Shown here in pieces: positions 10,690-22,017 of a stretch of 64,000 bases of DNA. The stretch covers positions 62,001-126,000 of the forward strand of contig NC_049565.1 of assembly GCF_013368755.1 (NCBI RefSeq), given 5' to 3'. The stretch comes from Talaromyces rugulosus. Taxonomy: Eukaryota > Ascomycota > Eurotiomycetes > Eurotiales > Trichocomaceae. Each line of letters begins with the position of its first letter. The stretch's first letter is position 1. Below the pieces are notes generated by a model. That model did not search any database. It worked only from the letters and a program-made list of their open reading frames with translations, and was not told the origin of the DNA. A program made the translations under genes and the position numbers.

Positions 10690-11372
10690 GCACTAACCGG
10701 CCCTTCTTTTACCGTAATATCCGAGTGTTGCTTTGCCTTTTGCGTATCGAGGATCAAGCCGCCACGGGCCATGCGCTCAAATGAAGGCGCCGGAGTCGCG
10801 AATGAAATTCGCATAGAATTTGTGATTTGGATTGGCATCTGCATGTTCCCGGTGCAAGTATTCATGCTGAAGTTTATCGCAGGTGATGAGCACGTGCTGC
10901 GATTGTCCCGACTTGAGCATTTCCACGAACTCGTCCAAGTCATCCGCGCTGGCGACCTTGATAGACATTCTCACTACCGCAATACTGGTCACGTCCCGAT
11001 GCTGGTCCGGGCCAGGGGCGATTGTGGACTTTGAAGCATTGGTGGAGGGTCTTGCAGCCGGTTGAGACTCGATTGGGGCTTTTCGAAGCTGTTGCTGCTG
11101 CTGCTGCTTTTGCTGAGAATTCAGCGGCAACTTCAATTGGCCTCGTGAAAGGAGAGGATTCTTCTTCTCAATGTCCTCAAAATGCTACTATCTTGAACCG
11201 AGGCCGTGTAGCAGTGTAGGGGGGATACAAGATCCAACCCAAAGGCCACAACAAGCGCATCGCTCTTGTGTGCCATGATCTTAGAGAATGTACCGTACCA
11301 GTCGCATTGCAGCATCAAGATGGAGCTCAGCACCATCTCGGTCATGTCGCCTCGGTCTGGCGAAATTGGCAT
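10690..11372 (-). pseudogene. non-reducing polyketide synthase remnant (SAT end, linker, KS start)
   Basis: On the minus strand, 11372 down to about 11133 encodes a segment with MTEMVLSSI, CDWYGTFSKI and ALVVAFG, resembling the end of a starter-unit acyltransferase region. Next comes a polyGln linker (10777-11136 frame) leading into [33 protein letters not shown] and [13 protein letters not shown]. These match the opening of the ketosynthase of non-reducing PKSs of the citrinin/azaphilone kind, where VVGMSIK and [24 protein letters not shown] are usual. After a stop and frameshift the KS motif survives only as [14 protein letters not shown]. The KS catalytic triad, AT, PT, ACP and later domains are absent. 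This is a short fossil of what was probably the pathway backbone gene. Confidence 0.55.
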
Positions 11373-11411
11373 TCCATCGCCATGGTTATCATAAGTCGGC
11401 AGAGCACCATG

Positions 11412-12212
11412 ATCTCAGTTACGGCAGGCATTGAAGCTCTCGGGAAGGACAAAGCCATGAGCGCCTGTATGCACTACAGAGCGGATGTCAAAATGATGTC
11501 CTATCTAGTTCATTCCTACCTTACACATCTCAATATGTTCGGGGCAGAACAAGATCTTTCGAAACTGATAATGCCACGCAGGTTATGAATGGGACGCTCC
11601 TGAAAGTCGCCCTTGTCGCTCATGAGCCTGCCGAATTTCCCAATACGGACCGGAATGACAGCACCCGCCACCCGCCAAGAGGTCGAACGTGTCGTTGCAG
11701 CATTGAGTCCACAAGTGGGTGAAATTGCGAGTTTGTTCCCCGAGAAAATGGTCAAATGGGGAATATACGACATGTACGATCATCCGGCACCAAAATTCGC
11801 TCAGGGTCTAGTATGCATCGCTAGAGACGCCGATCACGCCAGCAGTCCACATCAGGGTGCTGGAGCCTGCATAGGTGCTGAGGACGCGCTTATACTTTGC
11901 GAGGTCCTTAATACGGCACAAACTAGCATGACTCTGAACAGCGGACTTGATGAACAAGAACACGAACAAGAAAGAGTCATTTTCTGTAGATCAACCGTTG
12001 AGCGAGCCTTAAATGCCTACTCTGAGACGAGAAAGGAGCGTAGCCAGTGGCTTGTGCGTAGCTCTCGTGAGATGGGCGAGATGTATCAGTGGCGCTATGG
12101 GCCGACTGGCAGGGACTATCAGAGGTGCCATGAAAAGCTTGAACAGGCATCACGGGTATGTCCAGGAGAGCATTTGGACGTTGAAAGTGTTGACGCTTGG
12201 GTGAGGCTTTGA
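11412..12212 (+). pseudogene. FAD-dependent monooxygenase (salicylate hydroxylase type), C-terminal fragment
   Basis: The C-terminal half of a group A flavin monooxygenase. Readable blocks in order are AGIEALGKDKAMSACMHY, then after stops and frameshifts APATRQEVERVVAALSP, LFPEKMVKWGIYDMYDHPAP, the second FAD motif GLVCIARDADHASSPHQGAGA (normally GDAAHA; the Gly and one Ala are lost here) and the helix with RKERSQWLVRSSREMG. The long frame 11613-12212 is open to the end, but its start lacks the Rossmann FAD domain and the region before it is interrupted. The matching N-terminal fragment lies downstream at 19317-19813. Non-functional. Confidence 0.75.
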
Positions 12213-13195
12213 TCCTAGGTAGCTTTCGGCCTCCTGTCAGGCCGAGATTCAATTGAGGCTCGGCTCTATCTTGACTATGAATTACTCCTGCTCCTTGCAG
12301 CGTGTGTAATATGGTAAACAAAGATGGGTCTGGGCTTGTTGAGCAAGGTACATCAGTACCAAGCCGTCAGATCAAAGAAAGTATTAAGAATTGTCAACCT
12401 ACAGGGTGATTACTAACCGAATCGGGCCTAATTCGTTGCTTGGCAGCATACTCTGCTTAAGGACGTAATTTGCTGATCCCCCTATATTATTTGGAATTAC
12501 CAGGATTTATGCGATTGGATCAAACCACCGAGGAAACGCCTATATAAACCGATCCAATTGCCATGTAAATTAGAATCCCATGCTCATAGATTTGACCAAT
12601 TTGACACATATTTTTACCCCTAATTTGCACCGGTTCCGCCATATTATTATATATATATATATATCTGAGTGTGGTGTTGATATATATATTTACAAGGGTC
12701 AGGGTAAACGCGTCGACGCGTCTTATTTGTTTTGTGGGTCTATCAATTCAAAAAATCGGGTTTTATTGATTCTATATATGAATTATATGGTTGCAGGATG
12801 GTTGCAAGGTTCAAAACGTATCAAGCTTTTGATACGTTGCCGAATTTCGATCATCATCATTTACGAGGTCAAAGTTGCACATGTCCTCTTTCCACTAACT
12901 AGACAGCCACTGGGCTGCTATTTAAAAGAGTTAGATCCTGGTTATACATTACTACATGCACCGCAATAAGTAATAAGTAATCATGTGGACTATTGATTAT
13001 TACTGAGGGACTTATGCAAGCTACCCGATTTGGTAATACACCCGGATCTCTGATTGGACTTTGCTTCTTTCTTTGTTTGTGTATCGGTGGCGATGCATTC
13101 CTTGGCTGCATGTTAGTCCAGCCGCTCTGCCCATAATAAACACCTCATAACCAGCCATCGATCTGCTCGATCGTCCGTAGTACCACGAGTCCAGC
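12213..13195. other. AT-rich intergenic region
   Basis: No supported gene. It has TA microsatellite sequence around 12643-12664 and short Ile/Tyr-rich frames typical of random AT-rich DNA. Confidence 0.5.
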
Positions 13196-15135
13196 ATGGC
13201 CTCCCATCTATACACTCTAGCAGACCAGCTAGAGCTTTTCGATGTGGATTTCGACTTGAAAAATGAAAAGCTCGGAAAGAGAGATGCTCCGGTGGATTTA
13301 CCCACTGAGACAAATGAGCCTATCTCGACTCGCTGGACCATTGGATGGGTGACGCCAGGCGCGATTATTACCTGATTTTTAATGGGTAAGATCATTAGAA
13401 ATTGTACAATATGCTAGATTTTACTGACTTTTCAGCTGTGACGCTGGCCACTGCCCATCTCGGCCTCTTTCGCTGGCTCAATGAACGTCGCGTCGACCAA
13501 ACCATCGACCAGCCCTATGTCACTGCTCTGTCCCTCGTCTTCGTGAACGGATTTCGCATGTTTCTGGCCGCTTCTCTCGGGATTTCATTCATTCAAATCG
13601 TTTGGAAAATCCTACGTCACAAACCAATGAGACTGTCCGACCTGGATAGATTGTTGTCGATACTAGGAAATCCGCTCCAGCTGGGCTGCGTCAATCTCAT
13701 TTCGCGTACCCCGATTCCCTTTCTCTGTGCGCTTGTGTTTTGGTGTCTGCCCATCGCGATGATCTTCCCGCCGAGTGCGTTGACGGTGGAATCGAGGATG
13801 TTTACAACCGTTTCGGAGCAGCTGGTGCCTATGGTCGATCCGGGGTTTATAGGGAATAATACATATCAAGGGATGCTAGCAAACGCACTCTGGGCGTCGG
13901 ATAATCTCGGGAATTATGGGTATGTCTCACTCTCAAATGATAAAGATGTATCTAATTGTCGCAGGTCTCCCAGCAATAAAGCTTCCAGAGTCGCCAGACA
14001 GGCGATTCTGGCTGGAAGCTACATCACATCACCATCCCCATGTGGACAGAACTGCTCATATTCAATCGATATTTCAGGGCCTAGTTTTCAATGCAACGAT
14101 ACTGTTTCACCAGATCTCGCTACTTGGGTCAATGGGACATATCCACAGTACGACGCATTCGAATATGTCTATCTCGCTTCCCAGAACAGTCATGTCCTGA
14201 CATATCCATCCTGGGAATTCATTTTCGAATTACAGTGGTCAAGCGCCAATACCAGAGGTTATCAAAATTTGAGTTGTACCGCTTACGAGGCTCTTTATTC
14301 GTTTCAGATCAGATATCTGAACGGCGAACAAACCGTCACGATGACAAACGTTCAGCATATTACAAAGTTGAATGCGTCGCATTTCTACGGCGATTACGGC
14401 CTGCAGCCTGTAGATGGCGGGCCTAAATTTTTGGTCAATTCTTCTTCGGTTAGCCTGGAGGGTGGAAATATAACAGATATCAACAGGAGAATGAACATTG
14501 CAGCAATTCAGGATACCCTCGTCGATGCATTTTCGGGGTATATAGATCGCTTAAGTGAGTTTCTACTGAAGGAAGTTCCATATTGAAGAATAGTTGAGTG
14601 TACTAACCTTTTAGTTCTGCATACTCAACAACCCGCGAATACAATCATAGAACTCTCTGAGCTGTACTCGGGGCCTGCAACCGCGCCGGTTTTTGACATT
14701 AGTGCTGCGACAATGCAGAACCTGTTGCAGAACATCACCATATCGATGCTCTCGCTCAACCAGACTACAATCCGCACCAATGTCACACAGTCCACCGGCG
14801 TGAATGTGTATTCCTTCAGCGACCAGGCGCGTCTGGTTCTTCCATACTTTATTGTTCTCCTCATCTCCTTGCTCTTCATCATCGGCGGCGGTTTTGCGCT
14901 GGTTAGTAATGGTATTTCGGCGAGTACGGGCGGTTTGTTTCAGACGCTCTGTACGACCAGAGGGAGTGATCGACTGGGGGATTTGGCAGCAAAGGGGTGC
15001 CTCGGAGGAAGAGAGAATGTGCCGGATGACCTGAAGGATTTGAAGGTCATGTTTGGCGTTTTGAAGAATAGGTCGAGAATGGCGGGGTTGGGGACGCAGG
15101 AGGAGGTTGTTCCGTTGATCAAGGGGGGGTTTTAA
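13196..15135 (+). pseudogene. multi-pass fungal membrane protein with in-frame TGA at codon 60
   Basis: Exons 13196-13385, 13965 onwards after an intron at 13920-13964, and so on: the full join is 13196-13385, 13434-13919, 13965-14554, 14615-15135. The frame stays in phase throughout except for TGA at 13373-13375 (codon 60), placed inside the first membrane helix (WTIGWVTPGAIIT, stop, FLMAVTLATAHLGLF). The rest encodes further helices near the N-terminus, a large Asn/Ser-rich extracellular region with cysteines (CGQNCSYSIDISGPSFQCN), and a last helix (VLPYFIVLLISLLFIIGGGFALV) with a short cytosolic tail. This architecture is a common uncharacterised family in Eurotiales. A single nonsense codon in an otherwise clean gene suggests recent loss, or a sequencing error. 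Function is unknown. Confidence 0.75.
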
Positions 15136-16748
15136 TATATCAATGTATTAATGTAATCAATGTTATATTTTAGAGGTACCGTCTAGTCTAATTAATCTAT
15201 CAAAGATTTATTTAGTATAGGAAGCTATACGCATCTTGTCGTCAAAAGCGCCCCAGCCTCTTCCAAAGCTTGAATGTGTCCAGTCCAAGATTGGGATTTT
15301 GATACAACGTACCAAATATATCACCAATATAATTAGTTGGCTTGATTCCATGCGAAAATCTCTCCCATTCCCCTAATACACCCTTGATGGCCTGAATACC
15401 AGCGCGATAGATATTCTCAATTGCGGTTTAAAAACCCCTTGATCTGCATATAACAAATGGTAGGCAGGAAAAACTCTCCGGGACGCGGCTGATCGAAATC
15501 CGAGGCTGTGCACATGACCATAATCCCGGAAAAATAGACTCTTTTGTGAAGTGCAGCTTCTAGAAGAGTTTATGGCATTGCATTATCAGTTATGCAATAA
15601 ACACCAGTCCCGTTGGTCAGCAATGCAGTCGTCTTATTATTAGATTAGTTAGCTAAGTTATTAACTTCCTTGAGGTATATCTTAAGTAGATATTACTACT
15701 TACTGAGCCAGTATAATTGCCCACTAAGCAGGAACTATAACCGTAGATAGTTCGCCAGTAAAGTGAATGCAACGATTGACCAGCTACTGCACCAGGAGTC
15801 AGCCTCGTCTGAAATGCCCTATTCAGTATCAGCCATGTTAATCTATAAAATAAAATAAAAATTATATATGAAAAAGGAATATTTACGTAATTAGAAAAAT
15901 CAACAGGTTATTGTTAACATCATCTCTATTTAGCCGGATATTCCAGCTATCCCGCCCGGTAGCATCTCTACCCCCATTATGATGGTCAACTCGTCTGTCA
16001 CAGAAATGGCCACCATTAAAAAGATCGCAGACGAGATTACCAGAGAAAATCGTATGGAAATCATCATGGCCTTTTTCGGTTCTATCCTGGCTACTACCGA
16101 CCAGTAGATTTTACATGAACAAACAAAGCAATCAATAATCAATCAATCAACTTCAGGCAAAGCTGAAAGCTGCTTCTCGCACTGCCATTATTTTTATGTC
16201 CGGACAAATTACAGCAGATTTTCGCTAGTCCTATATTGGACATATGTTCGCGCTATGTCAATGGTCACCGGCGGCTTAATAACAAAGACATATATGATGG
16301 AGCTAGCAAATAGTATTGGCGATAGATCGGGCGTCTCGACCAACGACAAGCCACCGTGAAACCAACGTGCAGGGTATTAATATTAATAATACAGAAAGTG
16401 ACGCTATGCAGGTAGCTACTGCAGCCTTCGCTCCCAGCTGAGCCGTGTTACCCGTACGTATTACCGTATGTAATCTAGGTAATACATGTGCCCCTCACCT
16501 TTCAATGTTGAATACAAGTTCATGTGAAACTACATAGCCTCTACCCCTCAGATAATGTGACCATGTTATTTTATGTCATCCGTATTATACATACATACAT
16601 ACATACATATATATCTATTGAATGGACACTAGCCTCGTCTCATTGTTGACACCTAGGATCGTTGACTAGTAGTGCGCTTTCGACTACAGGAAACAAGAAA
16701 CAAAAAACCCAATTTCACTCCCCAAGGCAGCAGTGACTAGTTTACACG
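15136..16748. other. intergenic region with coding-like scraps
   Basis: No intact gene. Two scraps look once-coding. On the minus strand, about 15249-15430 reads IENIYRAGIQAIKGVLGEWE and then IGDIFGTLYQNPNLGLDTFK. On the plus strand, about 15934-16107 reads DIPAIPPGSISTPI and then TIKKIADEITRENRMEIIMAF, reminiscent of the tail of fungal class V chitinases. Neither can be extended. An (ATAC)n run lies near 16591-16614, just before the O-methyltransferase promoter. Confidence 0.4.
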
Positions 16749-18129
16749 ATGGATGCGCTTGTAGACCATGTTCGAAGCGTGGCCAAGACGAGCAGCGACA
16801 GCCAGCGCAAGGAAATATTGAACCAACTGCGCACGTTGGCCCATTCCTTGGAGACTTCAGACGACACGATCCAGAGACTGACGTTTTCCTGGTTGGAACT
16901 GGCGGTCGTCTACATTGGCATTGATTTGAAACTGTTTTCTCACTTGATTGAGAGCGCGAGTCCCCTGTCAGTCGCCCAGCTCAGCGAAAAGACAGAAGCC
17001 AGTCCCGCCCTTCTTGGTATGTTCGCGTTCTCGATTTCACGCACGAAGATAAACTGATGACAAAACTACTCTCAAAGCTCGCATTCTGAGGTATCTCGCT
17101 TCTATCGATGCTATCCAGGAGACCGACAAAGACACCTTTGCTGCAAACAACATCACCGACACCCTTAGTACCATCGCGGCAGAAGCTGCAATTCATCACT
17201 AGTTCGTCCTTCGTTTTGTCCTTTTATTTTTTATTTTTCATTTTTTTTCCCTTTCTGACTCGATATCTGGTAGTTTTGAGTCGATGAACCCGGCTATTGC
17301 GGAGCTTCCTGGCTTATTGAAGGATCTCAAATACGCCGATCCCGAAGACAACACCAACACGGGCATCCAGCGGGCATTCAAAACAGACCTCCCGGCCTTT
17401 CTCTGGCTGCAGGGCGATGCGGAGAAAGTCTCTTATTTCCAGACGTACATGGCCACCGTTCGGTTCGGTGACAAACCGACTTTCCTAGACAAGTATCCAG
17501 TTGAAGAAAAGATCACCAATCTCAGTCCGGATCGGCCTCTGTTTGTCGATGTTGGAGGAGGCTTTGGATCACAAGCCGTCGCGTTTAAGCAAAAGTACCC
17601 CAACCTGCCAGGCAGAATAATTTTTCAAGACCTCCCACAAACTGTTGAGCAGGTAGCCACGCCTCCCGGGGTCGAAGGCGTGCCATATGACTTCTTTCAA
17701 CCTCAGGGGATAAAGGGTATGTTCATTGCTATCGTTCTTCTTTTTGTTTCCTGTGCCGGACTATTTGTCTGTTTACACACCATGTCGACTTCCTTCTAAT
17801 AAAAATCTGGACTAGGCGCGAAGTTCTACTATCTGCGCAATATCTTCCACGACTTCCCCGATGATAAGTCGCGACTGATCCTTAAGAACTTGATTGATGC
17901 ACTAGCAGACGATTCCTTGATTCTAATCGATGACATGGTTTTGCCGAACAAGGGCGCCCACTGGCATACGACACAGATAGACTTGTTGATGATGGCTACC
18001 CTGGCATCTCGCGAGCGTACCGAAGAGCACTGGCACAAGCTCCTCGGGAGCGTCGGTCTCAAGATCAGCAATGTATATACTTATACCGACCCCTTTAGAG
18101 ATAGCATCATCGAGGTTATTCGTGCGTAG
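16749..18129 (+). CDS. SAM-dependent O-methyltransferase (family 2), intact
   Basis: Exons 16749-17016, 17078-17201, 17274-17716 and 17816-18129 give 382 residues in one open frame. Joins restore motifs: SPALL-ARILRYLASI, AIHH-YFESMNPA, and IKG-AKFYYLRNI. The N-terminal part is the dimerisation/winged-helix domain (TFSWLELAVVYIGIDLKLFSHL). The SAM site is VDVGGGFGSQ. The IIFQDLP block holds the acidic residue that binds the ribose, and the NIFHDFPDDKSR block carries the His expected to be the general base. This is the usual fungal secondary-metabolite O-methyltransferase layout, transferring methyl from SAM to a phenol or acid of a polyketide. It sits within the decayed PKS locus and is one of its few open genes. 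The substrate cannot be told. Confidence 0.88.
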
Positions 18130-18364
18130 ATGCCAGTGCCACCGGGAGACAGGTTGGGAGACAAAGGGCACTCGGTGTGTTCCTCATTTGGATGCCGTGA
18201 GTGTGGATTTGATACGCCCAAAATATGATTTCTTACCATACACATGTGGCTCACTGAAGCATGTACTACGTAAGACAACCAGGTTTAGGCCCAGGCCGAT
18301 GTAAGCGAATTGCTTGGGGGCATAAATCAAAGGTGTCAAACTGGATATTATTATATCGACCTCA

Positions 18365-18504
18365 AATTACCGCTTTACCAAAAAGGGACCCCTTAGTTGG
18401 GGATGATTTCTCTTCGTCTTATATAGGCTGTATTCTGCCGTCATATTATTACTACCATTTACAAAAACTCCACAGAGGGAACCCTTTTTGGTGTAGTGGT
18501 AATT
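18365..18504. mobile_element. 140-bp MITE-like element
   Basis: The ends 18365-18390 and 18479-18504 are inverted copies (AATTACC, then CACCAAAAAGGG in both) with four or five mismatches in 26 bp. The core has no coding capacity. I infer a small non-autonomous DNA transposon; the target-site duplication is not clear. Confidence 0.55.
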
Positions 18505-18514
18505 CAGTCTTACA

Positions 18515-18540
18515 AAACGGCTTTGTTACCAAAGCCGTTT
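18515..18540. repeat. perfect 11-bp inverted repeat with 4-base loop
   Basis: AAACGGCTTTG at 18515-18525 and its exact complement at 18530-18540, separated by TTAC. It lies 10 bp after the MITE-like element. It could be a hairpin from a nested element or a terminator of the upstream O-methyltransferase, though it lies 390 bp past that stop codon. Confidence 0.6.
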
Positions 18541-19316
18541 GTCTTTTCCCCGCTCTACTATGTCGTAATTATCACACGTGTTTATGTCTTCTTTTCTTTG
18601 TTCCATTTTTTTCACAAGGAATAAAACATGACTATCGTCGAGTACAAAAATTGTAAGATACCGTCTTGTGTAATCGAATTTCAGGTGGACCCGGGACGGA
18701 ATGTATACATAATTACTACATTGGAATTCACGGAGTACTCCATAAGGGGTATAGACACCAATCAAAACAGACAAGGGTTGCGACTGTTTATAATTGGACA
18801 CATCGCCATCACAGCCTCATCAAGTTTCAGCCAATCAGCTGCTTTAATAATTGATTCAGAAGACAAATTGTTAGCTAAAAATTATACGAGCAACTCCGGG
18901 GTCTGTGCTCTATCAAATAAGTTCTCTGCTTCTGGTGGGCTGTGCTTGAGCTAGACAGTATGTGAACAGTCTTTAGTGGGTCATTTATGCAGGTGATCAT
19001 ATATGCTAGTTGTCAACTTTTCAACAAAGCGTGACCGTGCACGATAACTACCATGTACTAGTAGAGTTATGGACTATAGCATAGCAGCACTACATTAATA
19101 GTCAAAATGTTGTATAATTCTAAAATTATTACTGGGTCGTGACGGAAAATGATCTCAAAACGGAGAGGTATCATTATGTTGTTGTGGATCGGACACGGGG
19201 CTGCTTAAGTTCTACCCCCAAGCATACTCCACGCATATGCCACCCTCCATTGCTGTTGGTGCCGATACAAGAAAATCTCATTCACAAGCGCCGCAGACCT
19301 TGAACCTAGACACGAG

Positions 19317-19813
19317 ATGCTGGGAAACAAAAGCGACAGCGTACTCCGAATTCGCGTCGGCGTTGTTGGAGGTGGCATAGGTGATTTGACAGCTGCAGTG
19401 GCTCCCAGTAGGCTCGGACACGATGTCACAGTCTACGAAGCGGCGTCCAAGATCAGGGAGGTAAGGCAGCGGTTTGTTTATTTCATTGACGTGTGAAGAG
19501 AAGAGCGGTGTTGTTGCCATCCAAAGGAAAAGCAATCGAAGACTTACGAATACGATAGATTGGAGCAGGGATACAAATAGCGCCGAATGCTAGTAAACGT
19601 CTCATCGAGTGGGGAGTCGACAAATACTTACCAGACCTCACTTCGACTTCTCCATGCTTCAAGGTTCGCCGGTGGGAGACCGGAGACGTAACCGGACGCA
19701 TGGAAATCGTACTCAGTCCTGTATTCAATGCGTGTGTGTTCCAGGACTTTACTGGCGTTAATTTCGCTCTGACTATATTGATGTGTAATTTTCTTATTGG
19801 TTTCTTGATTTAA
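19317..19813 (+). pseudogene. FAD-dependent monooxygenase (salicylate hydroxylase type), N-terminal fragment
   Basis: Exons 19317-19460 and 19559-19813 join in phase (ASKIRE-IGAGIQIAPNASKR) to give only about 132 residues. They include the Rossmann FAD-binding start VGVVGGGIGDLTAAVA, where the last Gly of GxGxxG has become Asp. They also include the ARG/pyridine-type region GAGIQIAPNASKRLIEWGV and KVRRWETGDVTGRMEI. The fragment then runs into AT-rich sequence and stops, about a third of the way into a normal 430-residue enzyme. The C-terminal part of a related enzyme lies at 11412-12212 on the same strand but upstream. About 70-100 central residues are found in neither. It is probably one gene broken by rearrangement, and dead. 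Confidence 0.75.
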
Positions 19814-20662
19814 TATTCTAAGTCATGTATGCTCTCTCGCTCTGTATGAATGTAATATTTTCTTTTAAATATAGTCTTTTCAATTGAAGTAATCAGCGGA
19901 AATTATACTCCATGCTGAATTTTTCTATCACGGTACTATATATTGACATGATGGGTAGGTCTACACCTGATAATCTACAACATATTGAAAAGGCTCTATT
20001 GAAGGTTCTATCTATTGAAGATTTAAGTATTGAATCAAAATTGAAGTAGAAAAAGGGAGATGATTACTTAATTTTGTTTTAGTCTAATCTGATAGTGCGA
20101 AGCCGTCTATGTGATGTGTTCTTATATTTGATTTTTCTCATGGTTTAGGGTTAGACTTTTTTTTTTCATCTGTTATTACGCTAGGTTTAAGATTATGTTC
20201 TGTATGGGCTGTAACTTTGGTAGCGCTAGCGGCTTAAGATCAATCAATAGGCGGAGACATGTATCTACGTAGGATGTATTTGGTCATGTGCTCTAGAATG
20301 TCGTGATGATGCTGGCGCATGCAGTATACAGTTTAACCTTAAGTATAATGAGGGCAATATGAGTGTTTGAGCTCTGAACAATGTAATAACCCTGGTTACA
20401 TTGTGTAAATATGTAGGGCCCGGGTTAGATATGGGTAAATACTTGAATTTAAAATTAGGATTTCCGACCCGTTTCATCAGAGAATATCAGGCGCTAACAT
20501 CTACCCAAAACCCGTCTATATTGTTAGTAATGGTCAACACCAAAATGAACACCCCAAAAGCCAAAACAACAGTTAACCGTGAAAGTCCACATATGAACCC
20601 TCAAATCTCTTTCATTGAGAATTTGATAAAATAATCGGACTATGTGTTGGATTGCAAGTGGT
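19814..20662. other. AT-rich intergenic region
   Basis: No gene supported. Short Ile/Phe-rich frames only. A lone GGGTTAG unit occurs near 20148. Confidence 0.5.
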
Positions 20663-22017
20663 TTATATACTTTTGCCTGGTTTGCGTCCTGTGATAAATC
20701 GACAAAATGTATATAAAAGCTTGGATCTATCATTAAACTCCTTCTTCACATGGGCGAGCATGACTTGTGTCTCAAGGTCGGACCACCCCAGTACACGCGT
20801 GAAATACCCGAGCGTCACGGCCTCGAGCGCCTCATTCATTTGCACTTGGAGAAATGCCCCTAGCTCACGAAGCTTCGGATCCTTAGGCCATGTGCCTATC
20901 GGTGTCTAATATCTGCTCAATTACGCCTCCTCTCAATACATGGGAACAAGAACATACCTTGACAACCTGTATTTGCACATCTACAAACCCCGCATCTTCC
21001 AAATGTTTCGCTAACTTCGAAGCGTAGTTCAACCGCCTACCTAAGCTTTGACTTCCTTGGTCAATCATTTTCTGCCATTTCGTAATTGGCGAATCCTCTG
21101 GAAGTCCCCCGGAAACTTGAGAGTAGAACCACACGTCAAATTCTTGAATCTCGATCCATCCGTTAGGGTTCAGATTTTGTAGAGCTTGTTGGTAGAGTCG
21201 TGGCCAACTGCCGATACTGCCAGCCATGCTGCGTTGATGAATGTAGTCAAAATGCTGGCTTTCGGGGTAATCCCAGTCTTCTTCGAGGTTATCTATTATA
21301 AAGCGGCAGTTGGGGGGAGCCCTTCCTGACAGGTCAGAGTCGAGAATAAAAATCTCTTTCAGATTTCGAACAGTTTGCAACTTCACTTACCATTGAGGTT
21401 GAATGGGCGTAACGTCGAGACCCATTACTTCTGCTTCTGGAAACTCGCTATATAAGCGTAAGTAATAGTCACTTCCTGTCATCCTTAGAACTGGACTAAC
21501 TCTGCAAAATCAAGTGCCCAAAGTCCGGTGCCTGTACCCATGTCCAGCACTCGCTGTGGATTCGAGATGGGAGCAACGTGTAATCGACCACCTTGTACTA
21601 GTCTGTAAACATGGTGCAGCATGTCCAGACGATCTTGTTCTTTCTCGTCATTGGGCTAATCGGCTGATGAGACATAATCAAAGACAATATACTGTAAGGA
21701 ATCACGAACAAAGATGTAGTTGCCTTCTCGAAGCTGGTGGTATCTTCGCCCGTTCTGTATGGCGAAATTAGGATCATTGCAGCAGTCTTTTAGACGTTAC
21801 AAATCGCACCTCATATCTAATTCATCGTGTTAAAGATCAGATTACTAAAGAAATATCAATGGAGATTGAGAGTTACATAGTACTTACACATATGCAAACA
21901 CCGATGACGATATCGATGTTGTTAGTGAATTAATGTCACTAGCTAACTTAGTAATCAAAAAGAAAGAAAAAAAAAGAAAGAAAATAGCGTACCCCTCTTC
22001 AAAGGCGGAGTCTCCAT
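20663..22017 (-). CDS. LaeA-like SAM-dependent methyltransferase, eight exons with a 7-nt microexon
   Basis: Exons in transcript order: 22017-21993, 21942-21888, 21816-21810, 21754-21710, 21655-21501, 21447-21391, 21321-20958, 20905-20663. They sum to 951 nt, giving 316 residues without a stop, and every join restores family sequence. Key joins are SVFAYVYENGRRYHQ across the microexon, GNYIF-PNDEKEQDRL, LDFA-DEFPEAEVMG and PIQPQW-APPNCRF. The SAM site is RVLDMGTGTGLWALDFADEFP, followed by MGLDVTPIQP and the FIIDNLEEDW block typical of LaeA/TAM-type methyltransferases. LaeA proper is a nuclear regulator of secondary metabolism; many paralogues of unknown role exist, and this is one of those rather than LaeA. 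A start at 22029 would add four residues. No inactivating change is seen. Confidence 0.85.

Noticed and set aside
12580..12969. 129-codon plus-strand frame
   Set aside because: Ile/Tyr-rich low-complexity translation of AT-rich DNA, with no plausible start context or family.
15934..16107. Chitinase-tail-like peptide on the plus strand
   Set aside because: Only about 58 codons match by eye, with no catalytic domain nearby. Kept only as a note in the intergenic entry.
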